Shown here in pieces: positions 1 through 9,196 of a DNA stretch of 64,000 nt. Where the stretch lies: assembly GCA_965222425.1 (NCBI GenBank), contig CBDCTW010000002.1:1-64000 (forward strand). Direction: 5' to 3'. Positions within the stretch are counted from its first letter, which is position 1. The number at the start of each line of letters is the position of its first letter. A model generated the notes under the pieces. That model worked only from the letters and a program-made list of their open reading frames with translations, did not search any database and had not been told where the DNA came from. The stretch comes from CBDCNP01 sp965222425. GTDB lineage: Bacteria > Acidobacteriota > Vicinamibacteria > Marinacidobacterales > DATDRI01. A program made the position numbers and the translations under genes.

Positions 1-544
1 AATCGCGGGCTCTTTTGCTCGTCAGCTCGCTGGCGACGACTTCGCCAGTCTGCTCGTCGACACACAGATGGAGCTTGCGATAGTCCCTGCTCTTTGGTGC
101 TCTGCGCAGCTGGCCGGCGTGGACAGCGAGACCGCTGCTGTCGATCAAGATGTGCAACGGCGTCTTCTGCTTGTCTTGGTAGAAGGGGACCTTACCCAGC
201 TTCGCCTTGCGCCTCGAGATCGTGGTGTGATCGGGCACATCATTGTCTAGCTTCATCAGAGCGAACAACGATCGCAGCAATCCCTCGCTCTGCCTAGATG
301 ACAGATGAAACACCATGCCCAGGGTGACAGCCGTCTCGATGGCGTGGTTCGAGTACTTGCGTTGACGGCCCGGTTTCCTCCTCCTCGGCCGGGGCGCGTC
401 CCAGTTCACAAGCTTGCCGGCGGTGAGCGAGATCCAGACGGTCAGGCTCCCGCGGTTGCGTAGACCCGCCTCATATTCACGCCAATTCCTCACGCGATAG
501 GCCTTCTTCACATACTTCCGCTGAGTGCGTTTGAAAATGCTCAT
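1..544 (-). CDS. IS5-type transposase, 5' part (runs off the window)
   Basis: Read on the minus strand from an ATG at 544, the frame is open to the window edge, giving about 181 residues. It starts MSIFKRTQRKYVKKAYRVRN, then NWREYEAGLRNRGSLTVW, a basic RRRKPGRQRKYS stretch, DHTTISRRK, and the first catalytic Asp in LHILIDSSGL followed by RKLHLCVDE. This order is that of IS5-group DDE transposases. The rest of the catalytic domain lies outside the window. It sits just beyond the 3' end of the nuoH operon, where a nuoI gene might be expected. The right end of the element was not resolved; 545-730 contains no other gene. Confidence 0.85.
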   Translation of the reverse strand, partial: MSIFKRTQRKYVKKAYRVRNWREYEAGLRNRGSLTVWISLTAGKLVNWDAPRPRRRKPGRQRKYSNHAIETAVTLGMVFHLSSRQSEGLLRSLFALMKLDNDVPDHTTISRRKAKLGKVPFYQDKQKTPLHILIDSSGLAVHAGQLRRAPKSRDYRKLHLCVDEQTGEVVASELTSKRARD

Positions 545-732
545 GGGGAACCTCGAATCCGTGAGTACAGGACAATTGTGGACCGAGATCGCGAGTTGTG
601 CACCAAGGCAGGCTCACGGAACCTTTCCGGTACTCTTTTCGTCTACCTTGTTAGACGCGATAACTCCTGGGGTGTATGGGGAACACCCGCACCTTAAACA
701 AAGGCAGGAGTTGGACTCACATTAACCTTCAA

Positions 733-760
733 AGAACCCCCGGGCGCGAGCCCGGGGGAC
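733..760 (-). terminator. GC-rich hairpin terminator of the nuoA-H operon
   Basis: A perfect 9-bp inverted repeat (737-745 and 750-758, CCCCCGGGC with a GCGA loop) lies 12 nt past the nuoH stop. On the minus strand it is followed by TTCTTTG, a weak T tract. The position directly after the last gene supports an intrinsic terminator. Confidence 0.75.
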
Positions 761-771
761 CCTCCCACCCT

Positions 772-1851
772 CTACCTTATTACCAAGAGCACCAGCCCGG
801 TCGCGAAGACGTTCACCAACGACGCGGGGAGTAGCATCTTCCAGCCCAATCTCACGACTTGGTCGTACCGGAGGCGCGGCAGCGTCCAACGGATCTGCAT
901 CAGGAGCCAGGAGACCGCACACACCTTTAGCGCGAAGGCTAATACCTGGAGCAGCACCACCGCGAGGTGGGACAACTCCGACGTCGCGCCCCACGGAAAA
1001 ACGAAACCGCTCGCTTCCAAGTAAGGTACCTGCCAACCGCCGAGAAAAAGTGTCGCCGCGACGGCGGCCACCATGATCGACTCCACGAAATCGGTCATCA
1101 TGAACATGCCGAACTTGATACCCGAGTACTCGAGATGGTAGCCGATGATTTTCGATTCGCCTTCCGGAACATCGAAGGGCGTCCTCTTCGTCTGCGCCGT
1201 CGCCGCGATCAAGAAGAGTAAGAACCCGAAGGGTTGAACCAAGATGCCCCATCGGGGAATGCCGTACACGAGGTCTCCCTGGGCACGGACGATCTCGTCG
1301 AGTGCGACCGAGCCAAAGATCATCACCACCCCCACGATCGAGAGGCCCAGCGTGACTTCGTAGGCGATCATCTGCGCACCCGCGCGGAGCGAACCCAACA
1401 GAGACCACTGGTTCCCGGAGGCCCAGCCCGCCAGCACCGTCCCGTAAATACCGAGCCCCGCGAAAGCGAAGATGAAGAGCACGCCGATGTCGAGGTCGGC
1501 GATCTGAAGTTGGATCTCCCGCTCTCCCACCCGCAACACGTCGCCGAAGGGAATGACCGCGAAAGTGGCTAGCGCAAAGAACAAGGAGATGAAAGGAGCG
1601 ATCGTGAACAAGAATCGATCGGCCGAGGCGGGAACGAAATTTTCCTTGGCGAGCATCTTGAGACCGTCGGCAAGCGGGTGGAAGAGCCCTAGCGCGCGGA
1701 CACCGAGGATGGACGCACGATTGGCCCCGATCCGATCCTGAATGACCGCGCTTTGCTTTCGCTCCACCCAAGTGAGGAAGAACGTGAAGTTCAAGACCGC
1801 GCCGAGCACCAGGGCGATCTTGGCGACCGTGATGGTGGTCTCGATGAGCAT
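772..1851 (-). CDS. nuoH: NADH-quinone oxidoreductase subunit H
   Basis: Membrane subunit of complex I that forms the quinone entry channel with NuoB and NuoD. The 359-residue protein begins MLIETTITVAKIALVLGAVL and carries the family signatures TWVERKQSAVIQDRIGANRA and DVPEGESKIIGYHLEYSG, with about eight hydrophobic segments. An in-frame ATG lies 36 nt upstream, but it falls inside nuoG; the start at 1851, 7 nt after the nuoG stop, gives the usual family length. It is the last gene of nuoABCDGH and is followed by a strong hairpin rather than by nuoI. Confidence 0.96.
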   Translation of the reverse strand: MLIETTITVAKIALVLGAVLNFTFFLTWVERKQSAVIQDRIGANRASILGVRALGLFHPLADGLKMLAKENFVPASADRFLFTIAPFISLFFALATFAVIPFGDVLRVGEREIQLQIADLDIGVLFIFAFAGLGIYGTVLAGWASGNQWSLLGSLRAGAQMIAYEVTLGLSIVGVVMIFGSVALDEIVRAQGDLVYGIPRWGILVQPFGFLLFLIAATAQTKRTPFDVPEGESKIIGYHLEYSGIKFGMFMMTDFVESIMVAAVAATLFLGGWQVPYLEASGFVFPWGATSELSHLAVVLLQVLAFALKVCAVSWLLMQIRWTLPRLRYDQVVRLGWKMLLPASLVNVFATGLVLLVIR

Positions 1852-1858
1852 GAGTGGC

Positions 1859-3406
1859 CTATGGCGTGGCGGGCTTTCCCGCATCACCGATGTCTTCGAG
1901 GGTTAGATCCGAGAAGGCACTCACCTCGGTCGCCAGCGAGTCGAAGGCTTCACCCGGATCGGAGGGAAGCGGCACGCCCAGACTCTTACCGAGAGTCGAT
2001 GCGATCTCGAGCTCTGTCCGGGCGGAGTCGATGGGGTCCACCGCCTTCTGAAAACGCTGCACGCGACTATCTAGATTGGTAAAGGTGCCTTCCTTTTCCG
2101 CCCAAACCGCGGACGCTAGAGCGACCCATGCCTTGCCGCCCTTCCATATGGGTGTGACCGCAACAACGGGAACCGAGCGCGGTGCAGCTTGCAAAGAATC
2201 GACGAACGCCCTTCCCACCACCAGCAAGGACTTCGCCGAGGTCGCCGCCTCACGAACGGCCGCGCCGGGATCGTCGTCTTGAATGACTTCGTATCCCAGC
2301 AGCTCGGCGCCCCGCCGGTTCGGAGCGCGCTCGCCGGTGAAAAGAAGGTGGTCGGGCGGTTCGCTTGGTGGGACATAGCAAATCGCGCTCGCTCCGTCAC
2401 CCAAGAGCTTGCGAAAGGCCCAGAGCTCTTCGTTGGATGCCTCGGCGGAGACGAGTAAGGCGGGGCGCTCGGCGAGTATCGAAGCGGCTTCTTTCAAGGC
2501 TGACTCCCAACTCGCCGGCCCCATCTCCTCATTTTCATCGGATCGCACCAAGGGCGAACGCAAGCGGTCGGGGGAGTCCACGAATCGATAGCCATAGCGA
2601 CCGATGTCACACATCCACCAACGATTGACGTTCTCGTTGTAGCGGGGCCGGAGGCGAAAGACCCTTTTCCCGCCCCCATGATGTGGGCGCGCGGTTTGCC
2701 AATCGACGACGATGTTGCAGCCTCGGCTGCAATGTGGACAAACGGAAGGAGTCGATCGTAGGTACCAGGAACGGACTTCGAAGCGAAAATCTTTGTCGGT
2801 CAGCGCTCCCACCAGGCAGATGTCGACGACGCATCCCGAATACAAATTATCGAGTTTTTTTCCCGGGAAAAGGATAATCTCGGAACGAAAACCGCGATCG
2901 GCCACGCCCAGCTCGTAGCTGCGGCTTACCTCGTTGGTAAAACGCACGCAGCGCGTGCAGAGGATGCACCTTTCGTTGTCTAGCAGGACGGTGGGGCCGA
3001 TGTCGGCCGCCTTACGCCGCTTGAGTTTGCTCTCCGCGAAGCGCGCCTCTTGGCGTCCATAGGCCATGTAGTAGTTCTGTAGGTCGCACTCGCCGGCGGC
3101 GTCACAGACTGGGCAGTCGAGTGGGTGGGACAACAACAAGAACTCCAGGACTCCTTGGCGGGCTTTCTCCACCTCCGGCGTTTCGGTCCAGACCACCATG
3201 CCGTCCGCCGCTGGGGTCGTGCAGGCGGTGGTCAGTTTGGGGATTTTTTCGATCTCGACGGTGCAGATGCGGCAGTTGCCCTCGATCGTGAGCCCAGGGT
3301 GATAACAGTAACGCGGGATGCGAACGCCGAGGCGGTCGGCGGCTTGGATCACCGTTGTGCCTGGCTCGACGGCAATCTCCTCGCCGTTGATCTTGAGGGT
3401 GGGCAT
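1859..3406 (-). CDS. nuoG: NADH-quinone oxidoreductase subunit G (short form)
   Basis: Peripheral-arm subunit carrying several Fe-S clusters. The 515-residue protein has an N-terminal ferredoxin fold with Cys in RYCYHPG, GNCRICTVE and TACTTP ([2Fe-2S] N1b), the HPLDCPVCDAAGECDLQ motif (N5), ERCILCTRCVRF with a distal Cys (N4), and CPHCSRGC with a later WWMCD that could ligate an N7-type cluster. The molybdopterin-like C-terminal region is short and poorly conserved compared with 700-900 residue NuoG proteins. The start MPTLKINGEEI at 3406 lies 24 nt after the nuoD stop; the longer frame to 3553 would overlap nuoD. Confidence 0.93.
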   Translation of the reverse strand: MPTLKINGEEIAVEPGTTVIQAADRLGVRIPRYCYHPGLTIEGNCRICTVEIEKIPKLTTACTTPAADGMVVWTETPEVEKARQGVLEFLLLSHPLDCPVCDAAGECDLQNYYMAYGRQEARFAESKLKRRKAADIGPTVLLDNERCILCTRCVRFTNEVSRSYELGVADRGFRSEIILFPGKKLDNLYSGCVVDICLVGALTDKDFRFEVRSWYLRSTPSVCPHCSRGCNIVVDWQTARPHHGGGKRVFRLRPRYNENVNRWWMCDIGRYGYRFVDSPDRLRSPLVRSDENEEMGPASWESALKEAASILAERPALLVSAEASNEELWAFRKLLGDGASAICYVPPSEPPDHLLFTGERAPNRRGAELLGYEVIQDDDPGAAVREAATSAKSLLVVGRAFVDSLQAAPRSVPVVAVTPIWKGGKAWVALASAVWAEKEGTFTNLDSRVQRFQKAVDPIDSARTELEIASTLGKSLGVPLPSDPGEAFDSLATEVSAFSDLTLEDIGDAGKPATP

Positions 3407-3429
3407 GGCGCGCTCTTCGGTTGCCGGGG

Positions 3430-4773
3430 TTACCGGTCTAGCTCGCCACCAATCATATTGATGGAGCCGAACGTTGGGACCACGTCCGCCACCGTCTGTC
3501 CTTCGATCATTCGACTGAGACCGGACATCAAGTGAAAGCACGGACCACGGCAACGGAGGCGGAAGGGCATGTCGGTACCGTCCGAGACTAAGTAAAAACC
3601 GAGCTCTCCGTTGCCTCCTTCGACGGCCTGGTACACCTCTCCCTTGGGCGGCCGGATGCCGTGGCCATACATGACCAGCTTGAAGTGCTGCATGAGCCCT
3701 TCGATGTTTCCGTAGGCATCTTCTTTCGGGGGGAACACGACCGCTTTGTCCTGAACCACGACGTTTTGAACGTTCCTCTTCTCGGTACCTTCGAGGTCGG
3801 GGCTAAGCGGGATACGTGCTTCTCGTATCGGCCCCAGTTCCGGCTTCAGTTTCATCTCCTCGATAACCTGGGCCGGTGTCATCTCCCGGCCGGCGAGGTC
3901 TATTTGATATGCGCCTTGCGGCATCTGCACCAAGCACTGTTCGATGAGGCGGAGGCTCTGTTCCATCTCCTCCATGCGAACCAGGTAACGATCGTAGTTG
4001 TCGCCCGTCTCGCCCACCGGGATATCGAAGTCGAGCCGGTCGTAGACCAGGTAAGGCTCGGCCTTGCGAACGTCGTAACCGACCCCGGTCGAGCGAAGGC
4101 ATGGACCGGTGAAGCCGTGGCTCACCGCGTCCTCGGCCGAGATCACGCCCAACCCGCTCAGACGGTCCACGAAAATGCGGTTTCGGGTAAGAAGCCCGTG
4201 AACTTCCGAGAGGATTTGCCGGACCTCTTTAATCGCGGCGCGCCCCGACGCTTCGAAGCCCTCCGGTAAGTCGGACTTCAGCCCCCCGATCCGAATGTAG
4301 TTGGGCATGATGCGGGCCCCGGTAACACTCTCGATGAGATCGTAGAGGATCTCGCGTGCCTTGATCATATAGAGAAAGGCACTGAATGCGCCGAGCTCCA
4401 TCGCGCTGGCGCCGACGCTCGTCAGGTGGTCGGTGATGCGGGAAATTTCAGACATCAAGACCCGGATGTACTGAGCGCGCCGGGTCACGCTCAGGCCGAA
4501 GAGCTTTTCTACCGTCAGGCAGTAGCCCACTTCGTTGATGAGCGGCGAGACGTAGTTGAGTCGGTCGGCATAGGGCACGACTTGAGTGTAGGTTCGGTTC
4601 TCACAGGTTTTTTCGAAGCCCCGATGCAAATAGCCGATCTCCACGTCCGAACCCACGACGGTCTCGCCATCGAGCTCCAACTGGAGCTTGATGATGCCGT
4701 GCATGGCGGGATGCGCCGGTCCCATGTTGAGGAACATGTGATCCCGGCGCGGCTCTCGGGAAAACGCCTTCAA
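3430..4773 (-). CDS. nuoD: NADH-quinone oxidoreductase subunit D
   Basis: 49-kDa-type subunit lining the quinone site. The 447-residue protein has NMGPAHPAMHG near its N-terminus, EIGYLHRGFEK, YADRLNYVSPL and a C-terminal RCRGPCFHLMSGLSRMIEG, all typical of NuoD. The only start that fits is TTG at 4773, preceded by GGAG at a 6-nt spacing; the nearby ATG at 4778 is out of frame and hits a stop after two codons. The nuoC stop (4775) almost touches this start, so translation is probably coupled. Confidence 0.95.
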   Translation of the reverse strand: MKAFSREPRRDHMFLNMGPAHPAMHGIIKLQLELDGETVVGSDVEIGYLHRGFEKTCENRTYTQVVPYADRLNYVSPLINEVGYCLTVEKLFGLSVTRRAQYIRVLMSEISRITDHLTSVGASAMELGAFSAFLYMIKAREILYDLIESVTGARIMPNYIRIGGLKSDLPEGFEASGRAAIKEVRQILSEVHGLLTRNRIFVDRLSGLGVISAEDAVSHGFTGPCLRSTGVGYDVRKAEPYLVYDRLDFDIPVGETGDNYDRYLVRMEEMEQSLRLIEQCLVQMPQGAYQIDLAGREMTPAQVIEEMKLKPELGPIREARIPLSPDLEGTEKRNVQNVVVQDKAVVFPPKEDAYGNIEGLMQHFKLVMYGHGIRPPKGEVYQAVEGGNGELGFYLVSDGTDMPFRLRCRGPCFHLMSGLSRMIEGQTVADVVPTFGSINMIGGELDR

Positions 4774-4774
4774 T

Positions 4775-5347
4775 TCATACTCCGAAAGACTTGAATCGGG
4801 GTTCGGCCGGATACCGAAACGGCTCGCTGGACATCGAGCGGGGCTCGTCGACGTCTCGCTCGGTAACCAGCGGCTGTCGCTTACGAAGAGGGTAGTCCTT
4901 CCTGAGTGCGTGTCCTTCGAACTCCGGATAAAGAAGGATGCGCTTCAGGTCGGGGTGCCCGCCAAATCGAATGCCGAACATGTCCCACGCTTCCCGCTCC
5001 AACCAGTTGGCGTTCTTCCAGAGGGAAGTGAGGCTTGCGACTTCTGGTTTCCTGCCCGGGAGCGACGCCTTCAAGCGGAGACGGTGGTTCCTTGGGATCG
5101 AGTACAAATGAGCAACGAGCTCGAATCGTGGCGATTTCTCGAGCGGTGCGAGGTCGACAACCGTCAGATCGGTCAGCATGTCGAACGCGAGGTCATCTTT
5201 CAGTCGTTGGCACGCCTCGAGCCACGCGTCGGCGGACACCACCACCGTCACCTCGCCGCGAAGGGAGTCTCGTCGAAGCAGGCGCGGCCCTAGCTCTTCT
5301 GCGAGTTTGTCGAGGGCCTCGGACAACGCGCCTGGAGGTACGCTCAT
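4775..5347 (-). CDS. nuoC: NADH-quinone oxidoreductase subunit C
   Basis: 30-kDa-type subunit of the peripheral arm. The 190-residue protein contains the family signature: WLEREAWDMFGIRFGGHPDL, then KRILLYPEFEGHALRKDYPL. The start at 5347 makes an ATGA overlap with the nuoB stop. The frame is open further upstream to 5473, but that extension is antiparallel debris inside nuoB. It is a separate gene here, not fused to nuoD. Confidence 0.94.
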   Translation of the reverse strand: MSVPPGALSEALDKLAEELGPRLLRRDSLRGEVTVVVSADAWLEACQRLKDDLAFDMLTDLTVVDLAPLEKSPRFELVAHLYSIPRNHRLRLKASLPGRKPEVASLTSLWKNANWLEREAWDMFGIRFGGHPDLKRILLYPEFEGHALRKDYPLRKRQPLVTERDVDEPRSMSSEPFRYPAEPRFKSFGV

Positions 5348-5865
5348 GCTGAGTCGGTCGAGATTGGAAAATGTCCCCGGCGGTTCCGGCTGGTTCGCTC
5401 GTTCCCGGAATGCTGGATCTTCTCTTGAAGCTTCAATAGCCCGTCCAGCACCATCTCGGGACGAGGCGGGCACCCCGGGATGTACATATCCACCGGGATT
5501 ACACGATCGATGCCCATCAACGTGCAGTAGTTATCGTAAAACCCACCGGAGATCGTGCAGACGCCGAAGGCGACCACCCACTTGGGCGCGCACATTTGCT
5601 CGTAGACTTTGACGAGGACGGGAGCCATCTTGTGGCTGATGGTTCCTACGACCATCAGCAGATCGGATTGACGGGGAGAGAACCTGGGAAATGCGGCGCC
5701 GAAACGATCCAAGTCGTAGTGCGCACTCTGGACCGACATATACTCCATGCCGCAGCAGGCGGTCACGAAAGGCAAGTTGAACAAAGAGAACTTGCGGGCC
5801 CAGCCGACCGCCCGATCCAGTCTGCCGGTGACGACACTGTTGTCGAGGCCCTGCATTAATCCCAT
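5344..5865 (-). CDS. nuoB: NADH-quinone oxidoreductase subunit B
   Basis: Carries the terminal [4Fe-4S] cluster N2 that passes electrons to quinone. The 173-residue protein has the tandem cysteines in TACCGMEY (C37, C38), C103 in GVCTISGG and C132 in IPGCPPRPE, the complete ligand set. ATG at 5865 is preceded by GGAG at 7-8 nt and overlaps the nuoA stop by 10 nt; an in-frame ATG at 5886 is the alternative. The C-terminal tail after about residue 150 is basic and not conserved. Confidence 0.95.
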   Translation of the reverse strand: MGLMQGLDNSVVTGRLDRAVGWARKFSLFNLPFVTACCGMEYMSVQSAHYDLDRFGAAFPRFSPRQSDLLMVVGTISHKMAPVLVKVYEQMCAPKWVVAFGVCTISGGFYDNYCTLMGIDRVIPVDMYIPGCPPRPEMVLDGLLKLQEKIQHSGNERTSRNRRGHFPISTDSA

Positions 5866-6239
5866 TCGAGAGCTCCAGACCTCCATTCGTATGCAAGCCC
5901 GACCGCCAGAAGGCCTCCAAAGAACAACATCGCGAAGTATCCGTCGACGCCGAGCTCATCGAAGGCCGCGGCCCAGGCGTAGAAGAAAACGATTTCCACA
6001 TCGAACAAGAGGAAGAGGATGGCCACCCGGTAATACTTGACTGAGAATTGGGATGGCAGTGGCGCCACCTTCTCGGCGCCGCACTCGAATGGCTCGTGCT
6101 TCGGCGACTCTGGCGCGATGGCTTCACGGGATCCGGATCCGCCCAGTAGGCGCCCTGCGACCATCATGCCTGAGGCGACTAGCGCACATGCAGCGAACAT
6201 GAGGGCCAAGGCGGCCCCGGCGGGAAGGCTCTCGACCAT
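5856..6239 (-). CDS. nuoA: NADH-quinone oxidoreductase subunit A
   Basis: Small membrane subunit of complex I, 127 residues with three hydrophobic segments. The conserved HEPFECGAE loop and FLLFDVEIVFFYAWA helix identify it. It is the first gene of the minus-strand nuoABCDGH operon; the promoter must lie in the 108-nt divergent gap (6240-6347) shared with the htrA gene, where no clear consensus stands out. Confidence 0.94.
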   Translation of the reverse strand: MVESLPAGAALALMFAACALVASGMMVAGRLLGGSGSREAIAPESPKHEPFECGAEKVAPLPSQFSVKYYRVAILFLLFDVEIVFFYAWAAAFDELGVDGYFAMLFFGGLLAVGLAYEWRSGALEWD

Positions 6240-6347
6240 CGAGACTCTTGCCCTTTCTTATTTAGAACAAAGGGATTCTAGTCGTGGGCGGAAGAAGCTG
6301 TCAAACTAGCGATGCTCTTTGATACGCGCTACCTTTAGAAGACGAGA

Positions 6348-7748
6348 ATGAGATCAAAGGGACGAGGGCTCGCCCCATCATCCATTTATGTGCTGGCTGT
6401 GGCGTGCGGGCTCGCCCTGCTTTCGGGAATTGCGATTGCCGGCCAGGCGATAGGTGCTCACGACCTTCAGAAGCGCATCTTCGCGGCCCGAGATCGTGTG
6501 GCCCCGGCTCTCGTCAACGTACAGCCGATCACCGACGTTTACTCCTCGGGAGAGAGGCGAAGCGCGACTGCTATTGGCAGCGGTTTCATCTTCGACGAGC
6601 AGGGGCACGTGATCACCAATTACCACGTGGCGGGGAAGGCGAAACGACTCATTATTACATTGAGCGATCGGCAGCGGGTGCCTGGCGTCTTGGTGGGCGG
6701 GGATCCACTCACCGACATTGCCGTCTTGCGAGTGGAGGTGGGCGACGGTCTCCAGCTTCCCGACCCCGTAACGCTGGGCGATTCCGATTTGCTCGAGGTC
6801 GGTCAATATGTGATGGCCCTAGGGAGCCCGCTCGCCCTACAGCGTTCCCTCTCGTTCGGTGTGGTGAGCAGCAAAGACCGCTATCTTTCCGATGATTTCA
6901 AGCTTCCGACCGGTGAGCGCACCGGCTCTTTTAACACATGGATCCAGACCGACGCCGCGATCAATCCCGGAAACAGCGGAGGTCCGTTGGTCAATCTTGC
7001 CGGCAGCGTGGTGGGCGTCAATGCGCGAGGAGCCTTTGGAGCCTCCAGCATCGGCTTCGCCATACCCATCAATATCGTTAAAGAGGTGGCGGCGGAGCTC
7101 ATAGAGCACGGCCGAGTTCGGCGGAGCTGGTTAGGGCTCGATTTCCAGCCTCGCGAGGAGCTGGCTCAGTACTTCGAGACGGAACCCTCGCCGGGTGTGA
7201 TCATCCGTAGCGTGGAGCCCGACTCTCCCGCGGCGCGCGCCGGAATCCAGGCTGGAGACGTGCTCGTGGCCTACGGCGGCCGACAGATCTCGGCGCAGTT
7301 CCAAGAGGAGTTACCCGCGATCTACAAGTTGATCGCGGACACGCCGGTGGGCGAAGCGGTCGAGCAGTTGATCGAGCGCAACGGTGAGGAGCTTCGCTTC
7401 CAAGTTGTGACCGAGGAGCAGAGCCAGGGAATTTCCGACGAGATGGAATGTGAGAGTTGGGGGTTCACGGCACGGGGAATCACGCGACAGTTCGCGCTGG
7501 AGTTCAACCTACCGGACGACAAAGGGGTGGTCGTGGTAGGCGTCAAACCGAACGGGCCGGCGTTTCGGGCGCAACTCTTTCCCGGTGACAGGATTGTCCG
7601 GGTCGAAGATGAGGACGTCGCGGGGCTGGCTTCTCTCGGAGAGGTCTACCGGCGTCTCGATAACGAGCAGGTGGGGGAGGTTCTTCTGACGGTCATGCGT
7701 CGGCACTTACGTCGCCTCATTCTCATCGAAGCTTCTTATGCACGGTAA
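6348..7748 (+). CDS. HtrA/DegP-type secreted serine protease with two PDZ domains
   Basis: Predicted periplasmic quality-control protease of 466 residues. An N-terminal hydrophobic segment (about 14-34) is a signal peptide or anchor. The trypsin-like domain has the full catalytic triad: H93 in NYHVAGKA, D123 in DPLTDIAVL and S210 in NPGNSGGPL. Two PDZ domains follow (about 240-340 and 375-460; GVIIRSVEPDSPAARAGI in the first). The downstream HtrA-like gene begins 11 nt before this stop, so the two are probably co-translated. It diverges from nuoA. Confidence 0.93.
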   Translation: MRSKGRGLAPSSIYVLAVACGLALLSGIAIAGQAIGAHDLQKRIFAARDRVAPALVNVQPITDVYSSGERRSATAIGSGFIFDEQGHVITNYHVAGKAKRLIITLSDRQRVPGVLVGGDPLTDIAVLRVEVGDGLQLPDPVTLGDSDLLEVGQYVMALGSPLALQRSLSFGVVSSKDRYLSDDFKLPTGERTGSFNTWIQTDAAINPGNSGGPLVNLAGSVVGVNARGAFGASSIGFAIPINIVKEVAAELIEHGRVRRSWLGLDFQPREELAQYFETEPSPGVIIRSVEPDSPAARAGIQAGDVLVAYGGRQISAQFQEELPAIYKLIADTPVGEAVEQLIERNGEELRFQVVTEEQSQGISDEMECESWGFTARGITRQFALEFNLPDDKGVVVVGVKPNGPAFRAQLFPGDRIVRVEDEDVAGLASLGEVYRRLDNEQVGEVLLTVMRRHLRRLILIEASYAR

Positions 7749-9186
7749 GCTCGCAGTTACACTCGGTCTCCTCTACTCTCTCTCGGCTCCCGAGTCGAAG
7801 TCGGTCTCGGAAAAGCTATCCCGGCTCGAGGATCGCTATCGGCAAAGCCTGGTCCAGGTTCGCTATACCCAGCAGGTCATGGTCTCGACGGGCGAGCCGC
7901 CTCAAGAGGAGGAGCTGACGACGACCGGGCTTCTGATCTCGGACGACGGCGTGGTGATGGTGAGTGGCATGATTTACGAGCCTTTCAACCAAGTACCGCA
8001 TGGAGTTGGAATCCGATTCCCGGCGACCGTGAGCCGGGCGGTCGCCGAAGTTAGCGATGCCCGCATAAGCTTCGTGGATGGCAGCGAGTATTCGGCGACG
8101 CTACTCGGGCGGGATTCCGAAGCGGACGTGGCCTTCTTTCGCATCGAAGGGGAGGATCGGCGGTTCGAACCTGTGGTTTTCGGGAGGCCACCCATGGCGT
8201 CGGTAGGACAAGAGGTTGTTGTCATCAGTCTCCTGCCAAAGCCGCTTGGACCCGCTCTGGCCGTGGAGCTCACTCGTGTCCAGGCCGTCGTCTCTAAGCC
8301 TTCGGAAGGCTTCGTGGTGGCTACCGGGGCTGCCGATCCAGTGGGTTCCTTAGTTTGCGATTTGGATGGTACGCCACTGGGCATGCTCGACGCGCTGACC
8401 GTGTCCATGCCCAGCGGGAGCATGAGAAATCCTTTGTCATTCCTGTCTGTGTTGCGAGGCTTACCGAAAGGCGTGGGGCGAGGGTTCGCGCGACCGGCCG
8501 AGCAATTCGCGGCCGCTGCCTCACGACCGCCCGAGACCACTCCCATGAGGAGAGGTTGGTTGGGGGTAGAAATGCAGGCGCTGACATCGGAGCTGGCGAG
8601 TCACCAGGGTCTGCCGGTCAAGGCGGGCATCGTTCTCGGCTATGTGTATCGTCAGTCTCCTGCCGAAGACGCCGGCCTCAAAACAGGAGATATTCTGATC
8701 GAGCTTCAGGGGCAGCCCATCGACGTGGACCGAGACGAAAAACTCGGAGCCTTCTCCGAGAAGCTCCTACGGGCCGGGGTCGGGACCGAGCTTTCGATTG
8801 GCTACCTGCGCGACGGTGAGCGTCGGGAGACGGTAGCCACTCTGGCAGCGGCACCCAAGACCGCCAGGGAAGCGGAAACCGTGGAAGTGGACGAGTTGGA
8901 TCTGGCCGTACGCGAGGTGACGTTCGACTATCTGGCTACGCGCAACCTCGATCCGGATACCGAGGGCGTGGTCGTGAAACAGCCTCCGGTTGCCGTTCGT
9001 ACGAATCCACATCGAGTGCGCCGGGGAGATCTCTTGGTCAAGCTCGGAGGGCAGAAGGTCGCAGACATCGCCTCCTTTCGGCGCGCCGTCGAGACACTCC
9101 GGCAGGACAAGCCCGGAGAAGTGGTCTTGTTCGTGGAACGCGGGAAGGAAAGCTTCTTCTTTGCCGTCAATCCAGATTGGCAATAG
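7738..9186 (+). CDS. Degenerate HtrA-like protein (predicted pseudoprotease) with PDZ domains
   Basis: This 482-residue protein has HtrA architecture: a short N-terminal hydrophobic stretch, a protease-like domain, and two PDZ domains (about 280-375, with SPAEDAGLKTGDILIEL, and 390-475). The catalytic residues are not kept. The His region reads VSGMIYEPF, and the nucleophile region reads DPVGSLVCDLDGTPLG where an active HtrA has GNSGGPL. An Asp remains in DSEADVAFF. It overlaps the active htrA gene by 11 nt and is followed 10 nt later by uvrA. A regulatory or substrate-binding partner of the upstream protease is inferred; nothing shows activity. Confidence 0.82.
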   Translation: MHGKLAVTLGLLYSLSAPESKSVSEKLSRLEDRYRQSLVQVRYTQQVMVSTGEPPQEEELTTTGLLISDDGVVMVSGMIYEPFNQVPHGVGIRFPATVSRAVAEVSDARISFVDGSEYSATLLGRDSEADVAFFRIEGEDRRFEPVVFGRPPMASVGQEVVVISLLPKPLGPALAVELTRVQAVVSKPSEGFVVATGAADPVGSLVCDLDGTPLGMLDALTVSMPSGSMRNPLSFLSVLRGLPKGVGRGFARPAEQFAAAASRPPETTPMRRGWLGVEMQALTSELASHQGLPVKAGIVLGYVYRQSPAEDAGLKTGDILIELQGQPIDVDRDEKLGAFSEKLLRAGVGTELSIGYLRDGERRETVATLAAAPKTAREAETVEVDELDLAVREVTFDYLATRNLDPDTEGVVVKQPPVAVRTNPHRVRRGDLLVKLGGQKVADIASFRRAVETLRQDKPGEVVLFVERGKESFFFAVNPDWQ

Positions 9187-9196
9187 GCAACTGCAC

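Noticed and set aside
722..1771. 349-codon minus-strand frame overlapping nuoH
   Set aside because: It is a shadow of nuoH in another frame: arginine-rich, without homology, and fully overlapped by the conserved gene.
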